Part shown: piece by piece, positions 25,521 to 34,554 of the stretch | Layout: every line of letters starts with the position of its first letter | Position numbering within the stretch: position 1 is the first letter of the stretch | Assembly: GCF_012939955.1 (NCBI RefSeq) | Contig: NZ_SPMY01000012.1 | Span: 1 to 34,554 of the forward strand | DNA: 34,554 nt | Reading direction: 5' to 3' | DNA from: Candidatus Accumulibacter phosphatis | GTDB taxonomy: Bacteria > Pseudomonadota > Gammaproteobacteria > Burkholderiales > Rhodocyclaceae | The notes under the pieces: model-generated | Told to the model about the DNA's origin: nothing | Seen by the model: the letters and a program-made list of their open reading frames with translations, nothing else | The model's database searches: none | Position numbers and translations under genes: made by a program

Positions 25521-26545
25521 TCGAAGAGCGCATCGACAAAGTCACGGGCATGGAAAGGTCGCAGGTCGTCAATGCCTTCACCGACACCGACGTAACGAAC
25601 CGGTTTCGGACACTGGCGCGCGATGGCGGCGACGACTCCCCCCTTGGCAGAGCCGTCAAGTTTGGTCAGCACCAGGCCAGTGACCTGGATCGCCTTGTCG
25701 AAGGCAATGACCTGCTGCACTGCATTCTGGCCAAAAGTGGCGTCGATGACCAGCAAGGTTTCGTGTGGCGCCGAGGGGTCCGCCTTCTGGATGACCCGCC
25801 GCACTTTGGCGATTTCGTTCATCAGATGCAACTGCGTTGGCAGGCGACCGGCCGTATCGGCGAGCACGACGTCGATGCCGCGCGCCCTGGCGGCAGCGAT
25901 GGCGTCAAAAATGACCGCCGCCGAATCACCGGACTGCTGGGCAATCACCGTCACCCTGTTGCGCTCGCCCCAGGTCTGCAGTTGCTCACGTGCGGCGGCC
26001 CGGAAAGTGTCGCCGGCGGCGAGCAGAACTGAGAGGCCCTGTGCCTGGAAGTGCTTGGCGAGTTTGCCGATCGAGGTCGTCTTGCCAGTCCCGTTGACGC
26101 CGGCAATCATGATCACGAAGGGCTTGTGTGCTTGCAGGTCAAGCGCTTCCTCGAGTGGTTGCAGTAGCTCACACATGGCGTCCGCCAGCGCTTTTTCTAT
26201 CGCTTGCGGGGTGGCCAGCTTGTCGCGCTTGGCACGCGCTTTCAGTTGTTCGAGCAGGTACTGAGTGGCGTTCATGCCGACGTCGCTGGTCAGCAGCACG
26301 CTTTCCAGCTCTTCGAGCAGCTGGTCGTCGACCTTGCCGCGCAAGAACAGCGATTTCAGCTTGCCGCCAAACTGCGCGCGCGTGCGCGACAGGCCGCTTT
26401 TCAGTCGGTAGCGCCAGGAAGCACTCGCCGCTACGTCGGCGACCACCTTTGTCGCTTCGTTGGCGACCACCTTTGTCGCTCCACTGGCGTCTGGCGTGCT
26501 GCGGGTGGGCGTCGGCGCGGGGGCTTTCTTGGGGAAACCAAACAT
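25517..26545 (-). CDS. ftsY: Signal recognition particle receptor FtsY
   Basis: FtsY is the SRP-receptor GTPase that docks ribosome-nascent chain complexes at the membrane. The 342 residues are a short N-terminal region (1-45), the NG domain with the four-helix N part (about 50-125), and the G domain. The latter has GVNGTGKTTSIGKLA (G1, about 138), AGDTFRAAAREQL, VLADTAGRLPTQ, LTKLDGSAKGG and the C-terminal GVGEGIDDLRPF. The long acidic A region of E. coli FtsY is absent. The N-terminus has a tandem repeat ATKVVA. The last gene base overlaps the ftsE ATG. Confidence 0.96.
   Translation of the reverse strand: MFGFPKKAPAPTPTRSTPDASGATKVVANEATKVVADVAASASWRYRLKSGLSRTRAQFGGKLKSLFLRGKVDDQLLEELESVLLTSDVGMNATQYLLEQLKARAKRDKLATPQAIEKALADAMCELLQPLEEALDLQAHKPFVIMIAGVNGTGKTTSIGKLAKHFQAQGLSVLLAAGDTFRAAAREQLQTWGERNRVTVIAQQSGDSAAVIFDAIAAARARGIDVVLADTAGRLPTQLHLMNEIAKVRRVIQKADPSAPHETLLVIDATFGQNAVQQVIAFDKAIQVTGLVLTKLDGSAKGGVVAAIARQCPKPVRYVGVGEGIDDLRPFHARDFVDALFE
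26438..26480. repeat. 19-bp unit repeated twice in the 5' end of ftsY
   Basis: The unit GGCGACCACCTTTGTCGCT occurs at 26438-26456 and again at 26462-26480, with a period of 24 bp. It encodes the repeated ATKVVA in FtsY residues about 21-35. The 24-bp period keeps the frame. Confidence 0.9.
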
Positions 26546-26648
26546 GGGGCTTTCGTGTCTCTAAGGCGGTCAGGAACCTGGCCGGTGGTAAGATGCCGGC
26601 GCAAGTATCCGACACACCCCGGGATTTTATCAGAAGCGATTCATACTC

Positions 26649-28004
26649 ATGCGTCAGACGAGACTGATTCCTCTACTGCTGGCCCTCGCCGCGCCCGTGC
26701 CAGGGCTGGCCGAGACCTTCGAGCAGCAGCTGCCGAATGGTCTGCGCGTCATTGTCAAGGAGGACCGGCGTGCACCGACAGTGGTGCACATGGTCTGGTA
26801 TCGTGCGGGCAGCATGGACGAAACGAATGGCCGCACCGGTGTCGCGCATGTTCTCGAACACATGATGTTCAAAGGCACCCCGAATGCCGGGCCCGGTGAG
26901 TTCAACCGCCGCGTCGCCGCTGCCGGCGGTCGTGACAATGCCTTCACCAGTCGCGACTACACCGCCTATTTTCAACAGGTGCCGGAGCACAAACTCGCCG
27001 AGATGATGCAGCTGGAAGCCGACCGCATGCGCCATCTGACCCTGGACCCGGCGGAATTCGCGCAAGAGGTTCGCGTGGTCATGGAAGAGCGCCGCCTGCG
27101 CACCGAAGATCAGCCACAATCCTTGCTCTTCGAGCAGCTGACGGCCACTGCTTTTCAGGCCCACCCGTATCGCGTACCGATCATCGGCTGGATGAACGAT
27201 CTCGAGAATCTGGCTCCTGCCGACGCGCGTCGCTGGTACGACAACTGGTATGCGCCGAACAATGCCACGGTGGTGGTTGTCGGCGACGTCGATCATCAGG
27301 CGGTGTTCGCGCTTGCCACCCAGCACTACGGTCCGCTGCAGGCGCGCCAATTGCCGGTCAGAAAACCGCAGGACGAACCTCCGCAGCTCGGGACGCGGCG
27401 CCTGTCCGTCAAGGCACCAGCTGACCTGCCGCTGGTGATGATGGCCTACAAAGTGCCAGTCATTCGCCATGTCGAGCAGGACGTCGACCCCTATGCGCTG
27501 GAAATTCTGGGCGCAATTCTCGCCGGCCACGACGCGGCGCGCTTCTCGACGAGCCTGGTGCGCAGGCAACAGCTGGCCGTAGAGGCTGAGGCCGATTACG
27601 ACTCGACCGCACGCGGCCCGGGCATCTTCTATCTGCGCGCTTCTCCCAGCGAGGGAAAGTCGGTCAGCGAACTCGAAGCCGGATTGCGCGCCGAAATCGC
27701 TGCTGTTCAGGAGCGCGCGGTTAGCGCGGATGAGCTTGCGCGCGCCAAGGCGCAACTGATTGCTGGCCAGATCTACAAGCTTGATTCAATGTTTGCGCAG
27801 GCCATGGAGATCGGCCAGCTGGAAGCGGTGGGCATTCCGTATGCGCAGAAGCGGCGCTTGCTCGAAAAACTGCAGGAAGTGACTGCGGCGCAGGTTCAAA
27901 CCGTTGCCCGCAGGTACTTTAGTGACCAGGGTCTGACGGTTGCCGAACTCGTGCCGCAGCCCTTGCCGTCGGCGGCGCGCTCGCCCGCTCCGGCTCGCCA
28001 TTGA
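26649..28004 (+). CDS. Secreted M16-family zinc peptidase
   Basis: A 451-residue pitrilysin-like (processing-peptidase-type) protease. Residues 1-21 (MRQTRLIPLLLALAAPVPGLAE) look like a Sec signal peptide. The inverted zinc motif HxxEH is HVLEHMMFKGT (about 74-78), with the third ligand Glu about 75 residues on (EFAQEVRVVMEE). The M16 C-terminal half (LVMMAYKVPV, ATQHYGP) follows. It ends at 28004, immediately at the palindrome end of repeat copy D. The following gene encodes a second M16 protein without the zinc motif, so the two likely act as a heterodimer in the periplasm. It is divergent from ftsY across a 103-bp gap. Confidence 0.93.
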   Translation: MRQTRLIPLLLALAAPVPGLAETFEQQLPNGLRVIVKEDRRAPTVVHMVWYRAGSMDETNGRTGVAHVLEHMMFKGTPNAGPGEFNRRVAAAGGRDNAFTSRDYTAYFQQVPEHKLAEMMQLEADRMRHLTLDPAEFAQEVRVVMEERRLRTEDQPQSLLFEQLTATAFQAHPYRVPIIGWMNDLENLAPADARRWYDNWYAPNNATVVVVGDVDHQAVFALATQHYGPLQARQLPVRKPQDEPPQLGTRRLSVKAPADLPLVMMAYKVPVIRHVEQDVDPYALEILGAILAGHDAARFSTSLVRRQQLAVEAEADYDSTARGPGIFYLRASPSEGKSVSELEAGLRAEIAAVQERAVSADELARAKAQLIAGQIYKLDSMFAQAMEIGQLEAVGIPYAQKRRLLEKLQEVTAAQVQTVARRYFSDQGLTVAELVPQPLPSAARSPAPARH

Positions 28005-28118
28005 CGGTCATGACCTGTCGAGATACACCGGATCATGAAAGTCATGACCGCCCCCCTCTTCTTCCGGCCCTTCTCCCGCGGTGGGAAGGGAGCTTGGCGA
28101 GTCGCCTACGCGACTTTT
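28002..28118 (-). repeat. Dispersed intergenic repeat, copy D
   Basis: Read on the minus strand it has the hairpin AGTCGC-GTAG-GCGACT (28115-28100), the hairpin region around 28060-28085, a GTCATGAC inside (28039-28046 area) and the end palindrome GGTCATGACC (28006-28015) then GTCA, where the TCA complements the stop of the first M16 gene. In the transcription direction of the M16 genes the last hairpin is followed by TTTT. It separates the two M16 genes. Confidence 0.87.
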
Positions 28119-28138
28119 ACAGCAATGAGTGTCGCTCG

Positions 28139-29434
28139 ATGAATGCCTGCAAATGCGTGCTGCTGCTCGTGCTTTCTCTTGCCGCGCCGCTTTCCAACGC
28201 CGCTCCGCGGATCGAGCGCTGGCAGACGACATCGGGTGCGCGCGTCTTCTTCGTCGAGAACCATGCGCTACCGATTGTCGACATCCAGGTCGATTTTGCT
28301 GCCGGCACGGCTTATGAAAACGAAGCGCAGGCCGGTGTTGCGTCACTGACGCGCGAACTGCTCGAGCTCGGCGTGGCCGGGATGGACGAGACGCAGATTG
28401 CCAGCCGGATGGCCGACGTCGGTGCACAGCTGACGGGCGAGGTTGACCGGGATCGTGCTTCGCTTGTTCTGCGCAGCTTGTCGATGGCCGACAAGCGCTC
28501 TGTGGCTTTCGAGCTGCTGCGCGCGATCCTGAGCACGCCCCAGTTTTCGCAAGTCGTTTTCGAGCGCGAGAAGGCACGTTCCGTGGCTGCGCTCAAGGAG
28601 GCGCTGACGCGTCCAGAGACGCTCGCCAGCAGGGCGTTGTGGTCGGCCATGTACGCCGCGCACCCCTACGGACGACAGGCGACAGTGGCGTCCGTGGCGG
28701 CTCTTGAACGGGCGAACGTGCTCGCTTTCCATGCTGCCCACTACACCGCGCCGCGGGCAACCCTGGCCATCGTTGGCGATCTTTCGCGTGCGCAAGCGGA
28801 GGCGGTGGCCGAGGATCTGACTGCGGCACTGCCAGCCAGTCCGGGCATGACGACGATTGCCGTCCCGGAATTGCCATCATCCAGCGAGCAGCGCATTGCC
28901 CATCCGGCGGTACAGGCGCACCTGTTGTTGGGATTGCCGGCGCTCAAGCGTGGCGATCCGGATTTCTTTCCGCTGCTCGTCGGCAACTACACGCTGGGCG
29001 GTGGGGGCTTTGTCTCGCGCTTGATGAAGGCGGTGCGCGACCAGCGAGGCCTCGCCTATAGCGTAGAGAGTTACTTCCAGCCCCTGGCGCAGCTGGGGCC
29101 GTTCCAGATCGGTCTGCAGACCAAGAAGGAGCAGGCGCAGGATGCGCTAAAGCTGACTCGCGAAGTGCTTGCCGGCTTCCTGGCGCAGGGCCCGAGCAAA
29201 GAAGAACTTCTGGCCGCCAAGCAGAATTTGATCGGCAGTTTTCCGTTGCGTCTGGATAGCAATAGCGAGATTCTGGGCAGCGTCGCGGTCATCGGTTTTT
29301 ATGGGCTGCCGCTTGATTACCTTGACCGCTATCCTGACAACATCGAAAAGGTGACCCTCGCCGACATCAAAGCGGCATTTGCACGCCGTGTGCGGCCTGC
29401 GCATCTGGTGACCGTGATCGTCGCCGGAGACTAA
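28139..29434 (+). CDS. Secreted M16-family protein lacking the zinc motif
   Basis: A 431-residue M16-like protein. After a signal peptide (MNACKCVLLLVLSLAAPLSNAA, residues 1-22) comes the M16 fold (WQTTSGARVFFVENHALPIVD). The usual HxxEH is replaced by GVASLTRELLELG, so the zinc and catalytic residues are absent. C-terminal M16 features (LLLGLPALKRGDPDFFPL, LGGGGFVSRLMKAVRDQRGLAYSV) are intact, including the Arg/Tyr pair that contacts substrate in such subunits. It is the probable regulatory partner of the preceding protease. ATG 28139 is chosen because it gives a signal peptide; the open frame starting at 28001 runs through repeat copy D. Confidence 0.92.
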   Translation: MNACKCVLLLVLSLAAPLSNAAPRIERWQTTSGARVFFVENHALPIVDIQVDFAAGTAYENEAQAGVASLTRELLELGVAGMDETQIASRMADVGAQLTGEVDRDRASLVLRSLSMADKRSVAFELLRAILSTPQFSQVVFEREKARSVAALKEALTRPETLASRALWSAMYAAHPYGRQATVASVAALERANVLAFHAAHYTAPRATLAIVGDLSRAQAEAVAEDLTAALPASPGMTTIAVPELPSSSEQRIAHPAVQAHLLLGLPALKRGDPDFFPLLVGNYTLGGGGFVSRLMKAVRDQRGLAYSVESYFQPLAQLGPFQIGLQTKKEQAQDALKLTREVLAGFLAQGPSKEELLAAKQNLIGSFPLRLDSNSEILGSVAVIGFYGLPLDYLDRYPDNIEKVTLADIKAAFARRVRPAHLVTVIVAGD

Positions 29435-29445
29435 GGACCCAGGCC

Positions 29446-29986
29446 CTGAATACGGTACGCATCATCGGCGGGGAGTGGCGGCGGCGTTTGTTGCGCTTTC
29501 CTGATTTCCCAAGTCTGCGGCCGACGCCGGATCGGGTGCGCGAAACCCTGTTCAACTGGCTCGGCAACGATTTGCGCGGCCTTTCCTGCCTGGATCTGTT
29601 CGCTGGCAGCGGCGCTCTCGGTTTCGAGGCTGCCTCGCGCGGCGCCGAGCGGGTGGTGCTGGTCGACAATTCACCGAAGGTTCTGGCGGCGCTTGAACTC
29701 AATGCGAGAACCTTGGGGATGGCTGGGCGCCTGGAAATTGTGCGCTCGGATGCGGTAAGATTCGCAACTTCCACCCAGCAGCGCTTTGATGTTCTGTTTC
29801 TCGACCCACCGTTCAATGCGGGCTGGATCGAGCTTCTGGCGGCGAGCGTGCCGGCCATTGTCGTCCCGGACGGCGTCATCTACGTCGAGGCCGAAAGAGC
29901 AGTGGAGCGTTGTGGCAACTGGCGCACGGTGCGCAGTGGGCGGGCCGGCCAGGTTTTCTACCACTTGATGAGACGAGGCGAAGCGG

Positions 29987-30000
<14 letters not shown>
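29446..30000 (+). CDS. rsmD: 16S rRNA (guanine966-N2)-methyltransferase
   Basis: RsmD methylates G966 of 16S rRNA. The Rossmann methyltransferase has [33 protein letters not shown], the SAM motif [19 protein letters not shown], and the catalytic FLDPPFNAG (DPPF). The family's N-terminus RIIGGEW lies before the first ATG/TTG-style start at 29488. The only candidate for a start that keeps it is CTG at 29446, 11 nt after the M16 stop with AAGGAC upstream, giving 184 residues. The CTG could be an unusual start or a base error for ATG. coaD overlaps its last 14 nt. Confidence 0.88.
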
Positions 30001-30764
<764 letters not shown>

Positions 30765-30790
30765 AAGCTGGCGCCGCAAGTTTGCCGACG

Positions 30791-30821
30791 AGCCGTCCCT
30801 GCTTCAGGGACGGCTTTTTTT
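30791..30821 (+). terminator. Intrinsic terminator after the ferredoxin gene
   Basis: Perfect 11-bp stem AGCCGTCCCTG (30791-30801), 3-nt loop CTT, CAGGGACGGCT (30805-30815), then a T run to 30821. It lies 26 nt after the ferredoxin stop codon. Confidence 0.95.
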
Positions 30822-30861
30822 CGAGCACCTGAGAGCCTCTCACCGACGATGGCTGCGGCGG

Positions 30862-32216
30862 CTATTCGGCTGTCGCCAGGGTCATTTCTCCGGCCATCGC
30901 CAGTTGCTGGCGTAGTTTCTGCTTGGCTGCCTCGAAGCGGGCGAGATGGGCCTTGCCGAGTGGAATGGCAATCGGCAAGGCAATGGCCAGCGGGTCGACC
31001 GGTTCTTCCTTGACCCGGAATTCGTAGTGCAGATGGGGGCCGGTCGCCAGGCCGGTTTGGCCAACGTAGCCGATGGTGTCGCCCTGCCGCACCCGCGTTC
31101 CTTCGCGAATTCCCTTGGCGAAGCCTGGAGGTGGCCGTAAGCTGTTGAATAGCTGCCTTGATGCTTGATTACGAGCAACTTTCCATAACCAGTCCGGTGC
31201 GCCGCTGTTTCGACGACACCATCGGCAACGGCAACCACGCCGGTCCCTGCGCGTGCCGCGTAGTCCACGCCCTTGTGGGCTCGCCAGGTGCGCAATATGG
31301 GATGAAAGCGTGCGCCGGAAAAGCCCGACGAGATGCGGGAAAATTCTATCGGCGAGCGTAGAAAGGCCTTGCGCAGGCTGCTGCCGTCGCTCGTGTGATA
31401 GGCGCCCTCTCCCTGTTCCGGCTGGAACCAGTAGGCCTGCAGGACCGTCTGGTCGTTGACCAGTTCGGCCGCCAGGATGCGTCCGCTGCGCACGGGCTGA
31501 CCACGGTCAGTGAAGCTTTCGTACACCAGCGAAAAGCGGTCGCCCTTACGCAGGTCGCGATGGAAATCAAGCTCGCCGCCAAAAATCTCGACCATTTGCA
31601 TGGCGATGGCGTCGGGAATGTCGGCATCGTCGGTGGCGGCGAACAAGGAGTGGCGAATTTCGCCCGACTTGATGACGGTGCGGCTCTCCAGTTGCAGCGG
31701 CTGCTCACGGGCGACGAAGTCGTCGCCATTGCGTTCGATGACCAGCATTGCGTCCCCGCCGGGTAGATCCACAGACAAGCTGTGCAGGTTGCCCCAGGCG
31801 CCCGTCTCGGCGCTGACGGTAGTGCCGGCTTGCAGGTGCCGCGCCATATCGCGTGCTTGCTGGTTGCTGCGAATGAACTGTAGCGCTTCCCCGTCGTAGA
31901 TGCCCAAGCGGCTCATCAAGCTGGCGATGGTGTCGCTGCGGCGAACACGCTCTTCACGCAGAAATGTCGGTTTGCCAGCTTCCAGCAGGGTGATGCTTGG
32001 CGCCGGAAGCTTCTGGATAACGGTCGTCAGTTCGACGCCAGGATCCTGGGCGGGTGGTGCAATGGCGAATGCGGCGACCATGCCGAGCAGTGAGGCGCCA
32101 GCGATGGCGGCGGCTGCCCAGTGGTGACGACGCTGTCGGTCGTTCCTTGGGTGTGAATGCGTTAAAATCCGGCTCTCCTTGGACTGTCGGCGACAAAAAA
32201 CGCTGCAGTCTAGCAA
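30862..32216 (-). CDS. M23-family murein peptidase with membrane anchor, 1-nt frameshift and unclear start
   Basis: A LysM/OapA-like N-terminal part precedes an M23 (LytM) endopeptidase domain, likely acting on peptidoglycan. A hydrophobic helix [20 protein letters not shown] (about 33-52) anchors it. The domain has [18 protein letters not shown] (HxxxD) and HxH in GPHLHYEF. The HxH is in a second frame; the break is near 31124 in the minus-strand CAGGCTTCGCC, where one missing base (for instance GG for GGG) separates YGHLQ from FAKGIREG. Repaired, about 451 residues ending at 30862. No ATG lies at the expected start: only TTG at 32216 or a rare ATT downstream of AAGGAGA (about 32168). It is divergent from tyrS. 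Confidence 0.85.
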
Positions 32217-32266
32217 AAAAACCCTTCTCTCCAGAAGCTCTCTGGGCAGAAACCGTAGAGGTTTGC

Positions 32267-33466
32267 ATGCGCGCTGTTGACCACGACCTCAGGCTGATCA
32301 AGCGTGGGTCCGAAGAGTTGTTGATTGAAACCGAGCTGATCGAAAAGCTGAAAAGCGGCCGCCCCCTGCGGATCAAGGCCGGATTCGATCCCACCGCCCC
32401 CGATCTCCATCTCGGGCACACGGTGCTGATCAACAAGCTCCGCCATTTTCAGGATCTCGGCCACCACGTACAGTTCCTTATTGGCGACTTCACCGGCATG
32501 ATCGGTGATCCGACGGGCAAGAACATCACGCGGCCACCGCTATCACGCGAGCAGATACTCGAAAACGCCAGGACTTATCAGGAGCAGGTGTTCAAGATTC
32601 TCGATCCCGAAAAGACCGAGGTCTGCTTCAACTCCACCTGGTTTGAGCCATTTGGTGCCTCCGGCATGATTCGTCTGGCCGCGCTGCATACCGTCGCCCG
32701 CATGCTCGAACGCGACGACTTTGCCAAACGCTATCGCATTGGGCAGCCGATCGCCATCCACGAACTGCTTTATCCCCTTTGCCAGGGCTATGATTCGGTG
32801 GCCATGAAGGCCGACGTCGAGCTTGGCGGCACCGATCAGAAATTCAACCTGCTGGTAGGCAGGGAGTTGCAGAAGCATTTCGGACAGGCGCCACAGGTCA
32901 TTTTGACCATGCCCCTGCTCGAAGGCCTGGACGGCGTCAACAAGATGTCGAAGTCCCTCGGCAACTACGTCGGAATCAACGAGCTGCCGGGCGAGATGTT
33001 CGGCAAGCTGATGTCAGTCTCGGACGAACTGATGTGGCGCTACTTCGAGCTGTTGTCGTTTCGCGCCAGCGAGGCGATCGAGGAACTCAGGCGCAGCGTG
33101 CTTGACGGACGCAACCCGCGTGACGCCAAAGTTCTCCTGGCACAGGAAATCGTCGAGCGCTTTCATGGCGCTCCCGCTGCCGTGCAGGCGCTTGCCGATT
33201 TCGACGCACGCTTCCGGCACGGTGCGATCCCCGACGACATTCCCGATGTCTGCTTGTCAGGCAGTGACCCGGCGCTGAGCATCGCGCAGGTCCTCAAGCT
33301 GGCGGGTCTGACGGGCAGCACTTCCGAGGCCTTGCGCATGATCGACCAGGGAGGCGTAAAGGTCGATGGTTGCCGGGTCGACGACAGGCAACTCGTCCTG
33401 GCGCCGCAGGGCAGCTACGTGCTGCAGGTGGGCAAGCGCAAGTTTGCGCGGGTAAGCATCGCCTGA
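32267..33466 (+). CDS. tyrS: Tyrosyl-tRNA synthetase
   Basis: TyrS attaches tyrosine to tRNA-Tyr. The 399-residue class I synthetase has the HIGH-type [10 protein letters not shown], the KMSKS loop ([12 protein letters not shown]), the [13 protein letters not shown] stretch and a C-terminal S4 RNA-binding domain (about 335-399, [16 protein letters not shown]). The length and the KMSKS form fit the long TyrS type. ATG 32267 has AGAGG upstream; the open frame extends further back but overlaps the divergent M23 gene's leader. It lies 55 bp before the first rrn promoter. Confidence 0.96.
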   Translation: MRAVDHDLRLIKRGSEELLIETELIEKLKSGRPLRIKAGFDPTAPDLHLGHTVLINKLRHFQDLGHHVQFLIGDFTGMIGDPTGKNITRPPLSREQILENARTYQEQVFKILDPEKTEVCFNSTWFEPFGASGMIRLAALHTVARMLERDDFAKRYRIGQPIAIHELLYPLCQGYDSVAMKADVELGGTDQKFNLLVGRELQKHFGQAPQVILTMPLLEGLDGVNKMSKSLGNYVGINELPGEMFGKLMSVSDELMWRYFELLSFRASEAIEELRRSVLDGRNPRDAKVLLAQEIVERFHGAPAAVQALADFDARFRHGAIPDDIPDVCLSGSDPALSIAQVLKLAGLTGSTSEALRMIDQGGVKVDGCRVDDRQLVLAPQGSYVLQVGKRKFARVSIA

Positions 33467-33519
33467 GCCTGCTGTCGTGTGGTGTTGTGATTGATTCACG
33501 AATTGTTTTGAGTAGAGGG

Positions 33520-33547
33520 TTGACGCCCATTTTTGAGCCTGTATAAT
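33520..33547 (+). promoter_or_regulatory. rrn promoter P1
   Basis: TTGACG (33520-33525) and TATAAT (33542-33547) with a 16-bp spacer, followed by a GC-rich discriminator beginning TCGCCCC. It is a strong sigma70 promoter of rRNA type. A GC-rich discriminator is usual in stringently controlled rRNA promoters. Confidence 0.85.
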
Positions 33548-33690
33548 TCGCCCCTTCGCTGCCGAGTGCGACAAATAAAAACTCATAGAAATCAAGTTCT
33601 TATATCGTATTGGCGCGGTTTGTGGGGGGGGTCTTTCGGGGCCGTAGCAAAGAGTTGTTGGCGGGTTTGGCGAGATTCACGAAGCAAGTG

Positions 33691-33718
33691 TTGACGCCGC
33701 CGGAAACGACTGTATAAT
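33691..33718 (+). promoter_or_regulatory. rrn promoter P2
   Basis: TTGACG (33691-33696) and TATAAT (33713-33718), again a 16-bp spacer, 171 bp downstream of P1. The discriminator GCGCCC and the following CTCGCTGCTC resemble those of P1, so the two promoters look like a duplicated unit. Confidence 0.87.
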
Positions 33719-33773
33719 GCGCCCTCTCGCTGCTCAGGCAGCACGGTGTTTCGACCAGGTGGTCGTTCTACCA

Positions 33774-33785
33774 GCTCTTTAAAAA
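33774..33785 (+). promoter_or_regulatory. boxA-like antitermination site in the rrn leader
   Basis: GCTCTTTAAAAA resembles the boxA core TGCTCTTTAACAA of rRNA leaders, bound by NusB/NusE. It lies between P2 and the 16S start. The leader from 33719 to 33934 otherwise holds no gene. Confidence 0.65.
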
Positions 33786-33934
33786 TGAGACAACCGATAG
33801 GTGTGGGTTCTTGGTCTGGGGTGATCTGCTTATGCGGATTGCCAAAAAGATGGAGTAACTCGCACGGAAGTAAAGCTGTTGGTCTGAGGGAACTTGGGCT
33901 GATGGAAGAACGTCGAGCGAGGGTTTCAGGATTT

Positions 33935-34554
<620 letters not shown>

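Noticed and set aside
26673-27755. 360-codon open frame antisense to the first M16 gene
   Set aside because: It lies fully opposite a conserved peptidase, and its product has no recognisable family.
28001-28138. Extended N-terminus for the second M16 protein
   Set aside because: The extra 46 codons are translated repeat copy D and would bury the signal peptide.
32147-32168. TTGGGT/TAAAAT as a tyrS promoter
   Set aside because: The spacer is only 10 bp, so the two elements cannot act together; no better -35 was found.

Overview
The window is an ordinary chromosomal stretch of a high-GC betaproteobacterium, most likely 'Candidatus Accumulibacter' (Rhodocyclales-related). The 5' 620 nt of a 16S rRNA gene at the right end read like Accumulibacter 16S. 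Bases 34390-34413 match, from memory, the target of the Accumulibacter FISH probe PAO462. A two-domain polyphosphate:AMP phosphotransferase (19210-20784) fits a polyphosphate accumulator.

Layout. 1-9529: a histidine-biosynthesis and Tat-export cluster on the minus strand, in transcription order hisG-hisD-[hisC]-hisB-hisH-hisA-hisF-hisI-hisE-hinT-tatA-tatB-tatC. The stop and start codons of hisG/hisD, hisB/hisH, hisF/hisI and hisI/hisE overlap. hisC alone lies on the plus strand inside the cluster. HisB has only the dehydratase domain and HisG is the short form, so a histidinol-phosphate phosphatase and HisZ must be encoded elsewhere. An inositol-monophosphatase-family gene at 16956-17840 is one candidate for the phosphatase. 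9874-18398: a CNNM/CBS (CorC-like) membrane protein, an Orn/Lys/Arg decarboxylase, dcd, mrp/apbC, a PLP cysteine-synthase-like enzyme, the inositol-phosphatase-like gene and a redoxin. 18452-23887: the tightly packed rsmE-pap-argA unit, then yggX, rpiA and dgkA. 23935-26545: ftsY-ftsE-ftsX, translationally overlapped. 26649-30764: two secreted M16 peptidase-family proteins (one with and one without the zinc motif), rsmD, coaD and a 2[4Fe-4S] ferredoxin closed by a clear intrinsic terminator. 30862-34554: an M23 peptidase divergent from tyrS, then tandem rrn promoters, a boxA-like leader and 16S rRNA.

Two things stand out. First, a dispersed intergenic repeat of about 115-165 bp occurs four times (297-420, 2127-2245, 22479-22641, 28002-28118). 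Its GTCATGAC palindrome end always faces a gene's 3' end, and its other end is a hairpin followed by T's that resembles a terminator when read out of that gene. Second, five conserved genes (hisH, the CNNM gene, the cysteine-synthase-like gene, rsmE and the M23 gene) each carry a single 1-nt frameshift, four of them one base too many in a homopolymer. That pattern looks more like assembly or sequencing error than five real pseudogenes, though slippery tracts are possible.

No mobile element with a transposase, CRISPR array, prophage or tRNA was seen. I found no convincing novel multi-gene system. The repeat family is the best candidate for something undescribed.
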